From SIG299 sp964632165 (GTDB lineage: Bacteria > Bacillota > Clostridia > Lachnospirales > Lachnospiraceae): a DNA stretch of 28,730 bases. The stretch lies in NCBI GenBank assembly GCA_964632165.1, contig CAZWCZ010000027.1, forward strand, positions 1 to 28,730, written 5' to 3'. The notes under the pieces were generated by a model, which was given only the letters and a program-made list of their open reading frames with translations, did not search any database and had not been told where the DNA came from. Made by a program: the position numbers and the translations under genes. Positions 24,453 to 28,730 of this stretch are shown here, one piece after another; position 1 is the stretch's first letter, and each line of letters begins with the position of its first letter.

Positions 24453-24480
24453 TTGAATTTAACAAATTCTGTGGTAAAAT
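24453..24480 (+). promoter_or_regulatory. promoter of the DeoR-family regulator, with weak operator-like site
   Basis: TTGAAT (24453-24458), 16-bp spacer, TAAAAT (24475-24480); a second -10-like TATATT follows at 24483-24488. The spacer contains TTAACAAATTC (24459-24469), which matches the inverted operator motif at 8 of 11 positions, so autoregulation is plausible. Confidence 0.6.
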
Positions 24481-24533
24481 GTTATATTGAAGAGAAAAGG
24501 TTCGAAATAAAAAGAAGAAAGAGAGGAACGCAT

Positions 24534-25310
24534 ATGGGTATGAAATCATTTCGGCTTCGAAGGATGGAGCAGTATATTCTGGAAAAAGAGAACGTTTCCA
24601 TGGAAGAACTCTGCAGGGAATTTGATATTTCAATGAATACGGTGCGTATGGATGTGGCACAGCTGGTAAGCAAGGGGTCGGTAAAAAAAGTATACGGCGG
24701 AGTATGCAGCAACCGGCAGAACAGCTTGGTTCCGTTTGAGGAGCGGAAAATGTGCAATAATGAACGCAAACGTGCAATTTGCCGGAAAGCAGCGGAATTG
24801 GTAAATGACGGTGATGTGATCTATATTGATTCCGGAACTACTGCAATGTATCTGGCGGATTTTTTGGAAGAACGGAAAAACATTACGATCCTGACGCATA
24901 ATTTGAATGCTGTCATGCGTGCGCTTCCGTATCCTGATCTGCAGATCATCTGTCTGCCGGGAAGTCTTGACCGGAAAACGAATTCTTTTGTTTCGGCAGA
25001 AACCGGACGGATCCTGGCACGCTATAACATCCAGAAAGCATTTCTTGCGGCAGCGGGAGTTACGGCAAGCGGAGACGTGACGAATTCTTCTCCGCTGGAA
25101 TTTGAGATAAAGAGGGCAGCACTTGACAATTCTCTGCATGCATATCTGCTTGTTGATTCGAGTAAATACGGGAAAAGTTCACTTCTAACTTACGGTTCCA
25201 TCACGGATATGGAGAAAGTGATCGTGGATGATGGCGCAGACAAAGCACTGCTTGAGTTATGTGCGCAGAATAATGTGTCGGTAGAGCTTGTCAAAGTAAA
25301 TATGGAGTAG
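24534..25310 (+). CDS. DeoR/GlpR-family transcriptional repressor (IolR-like by context)
   Basis: This 258-residue regulator has an N-terminal DeoR winged helix-turn-helix (about 5-60; VSMEELCREFDISMNTVRMD) and a C-terminal DeoR sensor domain with IDSGTTAMYLADFL and LVDSSKYGKSSL, which binds a phosphorylated sugar intermediate in this family. In Bacillus, IolR is a DeoR-family repressor induced by the inositol intermediate DKGP, and the neighbours iolG, IolJ-like aldolase and iolC point to the same role. GAGAGG lies 7 bp before the ATG at 24534; the frame is open further upstream but lacks a binding site. Confidence 0.88.
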   Translation: MGMKSFRLRRMEQYILEKENVSMEELCREFDISMNTVRMDVAQLVSKGSVKKVYGGVCSNRQNSLVPFEERKMCNNERKRAICRKAAELVNDGDVIYIDSGTTAMYLADFLEERKNITILTHNLNAVMRALPYPDLQIICLPGSLDRKTNSFVSAETGRILARYNIQKAFLAAAGVTASGDVTNSSPLEFEIKRAALDNSLHAYLLVDSSKYGKSSLLTYGSITDMEKVIVDDGADKALLELCAQNNVSVELVKVNME

Positions 25311-25331
25311 CGGAAACGCAGAGAAATAAGG

Positions 25332-25401
25332 CCTTTTTGTTGACTTTTTGTTAAAAAAGTGGTAAGTAGTATTATAAGTTAATAAAAAGTTGACAAAAAG
25401 G
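25332..25401 (+). promoter_or_regulatory. inverted pair of tandem 11-bp operator half-sites at the aldolase promoter
   Basis: Two 23-bp arms (25332-25354 and 25379-25401) are inverted copies of each other at 20 of 23 positions. Each arm consists of two tandem 11-bp units of the form CTTTTTRTYRA, one helical turn apart. The 24 bp between them hold the likely -10 (TATTAT at 25370-25375) with a -35 TTGTTA (25348-25353) inside the left arm. The right arm runs into the ribosome binding site. This is the expected design of a strong repressor operator. Confidence 0.75.
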
Positions 25402-25412
25402 AGGGACCTGTT

Positions 25413-26258
25413 TTGGCATTAGTACCGATGAAGGATCTGCTGGACGCGGCAGAACAGGGAAACTACGCAGTTGGTGCATTCAGTGTAGCTGACATGGAAA
25501 TGATATTGGGGGCAGTCAGGGCGGCGGAAGAAATGAAATCTCCGTTGATTCTTCAGGTGGCGGAGGTGCGCCTGCCGTATTCACCGTTAAAATTTATTGC
25601 CCCGATGATGCTTGCAGCAGCCAAAACGGCATCGGTACCGGTGGCAGTACATTTGGATCACGGCAAGACGGAAGAATGCATACAGGAAGCACTGGAGCTT
25701 GGGTTTACTTCTGTTATGATAGATGCTTCAGACTGTCCGATAGAAGAAAATATCCGCCGGACAAAACGGATACGGATGCTGGCAGACCGCTATGGAGCAA
25801 CCGTAGAAGCGGAAGTCGGTCAGATTGGAGTTTCAGAGGACGGTACGCGGGAAGGAACCGGGATCTACTCAGATCCGAATGAGGTAAAACGCCTGAAGGA
25901 AGAGGCGGGGGCAGATGCCATTGCACTCTCCATCGGTAATGCACATGGATTGTATAAGGAAGAGCCGAGGCTTAATTTTGAGATCCTCAGAAAGTCCAGA
26001 GAATTGACAGGAATGCCGCTGGTGCTCCATGGAGGAACCGGGATCTGCGAAGAGGATTTCAAACACTGTGTACGTGAAGGTATCCGGAAGATCAATGTAG
26101 CAACGGCAACATTTCTTGCAGTTGAGAGAGCAGCGAGAGAATACGCAAAAGAAGAGACGCGGGATTACTTCCGGCTGAGTGCGTATATGACAGAACTGGC
26201 ATATGAAAATGTAAAAAAACATATTGATATTTTTGGTTCGGAAGGGAAGGCAGAATAG
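25413..26258 (+). CDS. iolJ: class II aldolase, probably 6-phospho-5-dehydro-2-deoxy-D-gluconate aldolase (IolJ-like)
   Basis: This 281-residue class II (zinc) aldolase belongs to the fructose-bisphosphate aldolase family. It shows the metal and active-site segments HLDHGKTEECI, VMIDASDCPIEENI, EAEVGQIG, GNAHGLYKEEPRLNF and HGGTGI. Sequence alone cannot separate FBA from IolJ, which splits DKGP into DHAP and malonate semialdehyde. The iolC gene 1 bp downstream and the regulator upstream favour IolJ. The start is a TTG 8 bp after AAAGGAGGG; this binding site overlaps the operator arm. Confidence 0.85.
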   Translation: MALVPMKDLLDAAEQGNYAVGAFSVADMEMILGAVRAAEEMKSPLILQVAEVRLPYSPLKFIAPMMLAAAKTASVPVAVHLDHGKTEECIQEALELGFTSVMIDASDCPIEENIRRTKRIRMLADRYGATVEAEVGQIGVSEDGTREGTGIYSDPNEVKRLKEEAGADAIALSIGNAHGLYKEEPRLNFEILRKSRELTGMPLVLHGGTGICEEDFKHCVREGIRKINVATATFLAVERAAREYAKEETRDYFRLSAYMTELAYENVKKHIDIFGSEGKAE

Positions 26259-26259
26259 T

Positions 26260-27276
26260 ATGGGATATCTGAAACTGGATGAGACAAGGAGTTTTGACAT
26301 TGTATTGCTCGGACGTGCAGCAATCGATCTGAATCCGGTGGATTATTATAAGACTCTGGATGAGAGCACAACATTTAAAAAGTATCTGGGAGGCTCTCCG
26401 GCAAATATTGCTGTCGGGTTGGCAAGACTCGGAAAGAAAGTAGGGTTTATCGGGAAAATATCCGATGATCAGTTTGGTACGTTTATTGAAAACAGATTCC
26501 GGCAGGAGGGAATTGACATTACGCATGTAACGCGGGCAATGCACGGAGAAAAACTCGGTCTGACATTTACGGAGATCAAGAGTGAAACGGAAAGCAGCAT
26601 TTTGATGTATCGTGATGCCATTGCGGATTTACAGCTTTCGGTAGAAGATATTTCAGAAGAGTACATAAAGAACAGTAAAGCATTGTTGATCTCAGGGACT
26701 TCGCTGGCACAGAGTCCGTCCAGAGAAGCTGCACTGAAAGCACTCAGTTTCGCAAAGAAAAATGGGACTGTTGTTATTTTTGACATTGATTATCGCCCTT
26801 ATAACTGGAAGAGCAAAGACGAAATTTCTATTTATTATTCGATGGTGGCAAAAGAAGCAGACGTGATTTTGGGATCGCGGGAAGAAGTGGATCTGACCGA
26901 GCGGCTGATCGAAGAAGGAAGGACGGATCTGCAGTCAGCGGCATACTGGCATGGAAAAGGAGTGAAGATCCTTGTGATCAAGCACGGAAAGGAAGGTTCC
27001 ACGGCATATACGGATGACGGAAGCAGTTATACGATCCGATCATTTCCGGTCAAACTATTGAAATCGTTTGGAGGAGGTGACGGATATGCTTCCGCATTCC
27101 TATATGGCTTGTTTGAAGGATGGGAGATTATAGATGCTTTGGAGTTTGGTTCTGCTTCGGCAGCGATGCTGGTAGCAAGTCATGCTTGCTCGGAAGATAT
27201 GCCGGACGCGGAAAGCGTAAAGAACTTTATAAAGAAAGAAAAAGAACTGTATGGGGAAATGATTGCAAGAGGATAA
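26260..27276 (+). CDS. iolC: 5-dehydro-2-deoxygluconokinase
   Basis: This 338-residue PfkB-family kinase phosphorylates 2-deoxy-5-keto-gluconate, the step before the IolJ aldolase. It has LGRAAIDLNP near the N-terminus, the PfkB signature GGSPANIAVGLARLGKKVG (about 44-62) and the C-terminal anion-hole/catalytic motif FGGGDGYASAF, where Asp is the catalytic base; the usual GAGD is here GGGD. AAGGGAAGG precedes the ATG at 26260. Only 1 bp separates it from the aldolase stop, so the two are translationally coupled. iolA, iolB, iolD and iolE are not in the window. Confidence 0.9.
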   Translation: MGYLKLDETRSFDIVLLGRAAIDLNPVDYYKTLDESTTFKKYLGGSPANIAVGLARLGKKVGFIGKISDDQFGTFIENRFRQEGIDITHVTRAMHGEKLGLTFTEIKSETESSILMYRDAIADLQLSVEDISEEYIKNSKALLISGTSLAQSPSREAALKALSFAKKNGTVVIFDIDYRPYNWKSKDEISIYYSMVAKEADVILGSREEVDLTERLIEEGRTDLQSAAYWHGKGVKILVIKHGKEGSTAYTDDGSSYTIRSFPVKLLKSFGGGDGYASAFLYGLFEGWEIIDALEFGSASAAMLVASHACSEDMPDAESVKNFIKKEKELYGEMIARG

Positions 27277-27284
27277 GGAGTATT

Positions 27285-27353
27285 CTTGCGATTCAGAAAT
27301 AATGCCAGTTAAGGGATTATTATTGTTTGTAACTTTGTGAATCGCTGTACAAG
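27285..27353 (+). other. inverted repeat at the compositional boundary after iolC
   Basis: GCGATTCA (27288-27295) pairs with TGAATCGC (27338-27345); the flanks CTTG/CAAG can extend it with a bulge, and AATAAT/ATTATT (27298-27303 with 27316-27321) can form an inner hairpin. There is no U-run, so it is not a plain terminator. The 124-bp gap also has an unused GGAGG at 27372-27376. I see no convincing promoter. Confidence 0.4.
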
Positions 27354-27400
27354 TTGAAAACACGGATTTTTGGAGGAAACAAATAAAAAGTTAGAGGGGT

Positions 27401-28730
27401 ATGGAACAATTGTATAATAGAATTGCTGTTGTTGATACAGGGTGTAACCCTAATTATGTAGGGAAAAACAGTATTTGTGGATACTCATTAGTAATCCAAA
27501 AAGAGCAAGTAAAAAAAGTATTTAATTATACAGATCACGTTGGCCATGGAACGGCTGTAACATGTATAATCGATCAAATAGTAAGTAATTCGCAAATAGT
27601 TGCTATTAAAATTGATGAATCATACTGCAGGAAACATGGAGTGTCAAAGTGGTTATATGCTGCTTTAAAATATATTTATGAAAACGAATGTTTTGATGTA
27701 ATTAATGTAAGCTTAGGTTGCTATGAGATTGATTCCAACAATTGTATTGAAGAAATCTGTAATAAGATTACCCAAAAAGGAACAATTATAGTTTCGGCGT
27801 TTGATAACAATGGAATCATGTCATATCCAGCTTCGTTTCGTAATGTCATCGGAGTAGATTCTAATCCACTGTTAGAAGTTGGAAAATACATTTATCTGGA
27901 TGAAACAATTAACATTGTAGCGGGAGTGAAAAAATGGAATCTACCTAAGATATGCAAAGAATATAGTAGATCATATGGGAATAGTTTTGCATGCTCTGAA
28001 TTTACAGCTAAAATATATAATTGGCTCCTAGATGGTATTAAACCTGAAAAAATGAAAGATATTTTGAAGTTAAATGCTCAACACATAGTAGGGGAATACG
28101 ATAGACATATTTGTACAGAAGATAAGGGGTGTATAAAGAAAGCAATTACTTTTCCATTTTGCAAAGAAATATCTGTGCTTGCCCGATTTGAAGACATGTT
28201 GAATTTTGAGATATATGGATATTATGACCACCCGTTATTGGGTAAAATAAACATTGATATAGGTTCTTCTTACAATTGCAGAAATCCGCATAAAATTCAA
28301 TCAATATGTGACTTGGATTGGAATGATGATTTTGATACAGTTATATTAAGCCATGTCGATATATTATCTCGAACATTGCGAATGAATATAGCGGAGAAAT
28401 TTATTGAGAACTGTTTGATATATAAAAAGAACTTGTTTTTGTTTGATGAAAATGATTGTTTTGGAAAGTTTTCTTACAGGGATTTAGTTAAAGCGTTTAA
28501 GGAAAATGATTTGTGGATAAAAAGACCAGAAAAAAACCATACTATAAACTTTCAATGGGGAGGAAAACTATATAATACAAGCACTCCGATACTTTGTGTC
28601 GCCGGGACTGATTCTTCACAGGGGAAATTTACTGTACAAGTTGCACTTAGGAAGTTTATGAGAGAACAAAACATTAAAGTAGTTGCGATATGTATTAACG
28701 ATGTATCAGGTAATGCTTCATTAGTGCATT
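27401..28730 (+). CDS. subtilisin-like (S8) peptidase with C-terminal P-loop domain, partial at the right edge
   Basis: An uninterrupted frame of 443 codons runs off the window. Residues about 5-210 form a very compact S8 domain without signal peptide or propeptide: Asp12 in VVDTG, His49 in VGHGTAV and Ser195 in YGNSFACSE, so the triad is complete. The oxyanion Asn region is altered (VSAFDNNG). Residues about 215-390 are unrecognised. Residues about 397-443 (TPILCVAGTDSSQGKFTVQV) resemble the P-loop start of BioD/DUF1611-type ATPases. The DNA is far richer in A+T than the rest, suggesting transfer. The ATG at 27401 is only 1 bp from GAGGGG; the TTG at 27410 is a better-spaced alternative start. 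A role in peptide maturation is inference only. Confidence 0.75.
   Translation, partial: MEQLYNRIAVVDTGCNPNYVGKNSICGYSLVIQKEQVKKVFNYTDHVGHGTAVTCIIDQIVSNSQIVAIKIDESYCRKHGVSKWLYAALKYIYENECFDVINVSLGCYEIDSNNCIEEICNKITQKGTIIVSAFDNNGIMSYPASFRNVIGVDSNPLLEVGKYIYLDETINIVAGVKKWNLPKICKEYSRSYGNSFACSEFTAKIYNWLLDGIKPEKMKDILKLNAQHIVGEYDRHICTEDKGCIKKAITFPFCKEISVLARFEDMLNFEIYGYYDHPLLGKINIDIGSSYNCRNPHKIQSICDLDWNDDFDTVILSHVDILSRTLRMNIAEKFIENCLIYKKNLFLFDENDCFGKFSYRDLVKAFKENDLWIKRPEKNHTINFQWGGKLYNTSTPILCVAGTDSSQGKFTVQVALRKFMREQNIKVVAICINDVSGNASLVH

Noticed and set aside
27372..27390. short leader ORF after GGAGG upstream of the S8 gene
   Set aside because: The only codon at the right distance is ATA, followed by a stop two codons later; no usable start codon exists.
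1..28730. CRISPR array, insertion sequence, rRNA or replication origin
   Set aside because: No regularly spaced repeats, transposase motifs, rRNA-like stretches or DnaA-box clusters were seen on either strand.

Overview
The window looks like the chromosome of a low-to-mid GC Gram-positive gut anaerobe, most likely a member of the Lachnospiraceae (Clostridia). The signs are AGGAGG-type ribosome binding sites, compact TTGnnn/TATAAT promoters, an oxygen-sensitive [4Fe-4S] two-subunit serine dehydratase, an FtsEX operon with a Gram-positive M23/S41 tail, an MsmX-type sugar ATPase, and cytoplasmic plant-polysaccharide hydrolases. I cannot name the genus from the sequence alone. Every intergenic gap is under about 200 bp.

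Layout. 0.1-2.6 kb: a D-2-hydroxyacid dehydrogenase and a TcdA-like tRNA-modification enzyme, meeting tail to tail with an SDR reductase that resembles the EF-P-modifying YmfI type. 2.7-4.9 kb: a YitT membrane protein and a solitary MsmX/UgpC sugar-importer ATPase. 5.1-7.7 kb: a large fused ABC ATPase-permease of the FtsX/MacB type with a methionine-rich external domain. 7.8-14.5 kb: a PucR/CdaR-type regulator, a terminator, then ftsE-ftsX-M23 hydrolase-S41 protease-homoserine dehydrogenase, packed like one operon. 14.5-16.2 kb: prfC on the minus strand, separated from hom by a strongly structured element. 16.3-21.2 kb: an AraC regulator divergent from a GH97 enzyme with a carbohydrate-binding-like tail and a GH28 protein, none with a signal peptide, suggesting intracellular processing of pectin-type oligosaccharides. 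21.2-22.9 kb: sdaAB-sdaAA with a hairpin between them and a strong terminator after them. 22.9-23.1 kb: a small membrane-anchored acidic protein. 23.3-27.3 kb: a partial myo-inositol catabolic locus, with iolG divergent from a DeoR-family regulator, an IolJ-like aldolase and IolC.

The clearest regulatory signal is an 11-bp motif, CTTTTTGTTAA. It is repeated four times as an inverted pair of tandem repeats around the aldolase promoter, and occurs once at the iolG transcription start. It probably marks the operator of the DeoR-family protein encoded between them.

From about 27.3 kb to the right edge the DNA becomes visibly AT-rich and changes codon usage. It holds the first 443 codons of an open frame cut by the window edge: a compact cytoplasmic subtilisin-like (S8) domain with an intact Asp-His-Ser triad, an unrecognised middle part, and a BioD/DUF1611-like P-loop. 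This is the best candidate in the window for an undescribed, horizontally acquired system, perhaps peptide maturation, but its partners lie outside the window.
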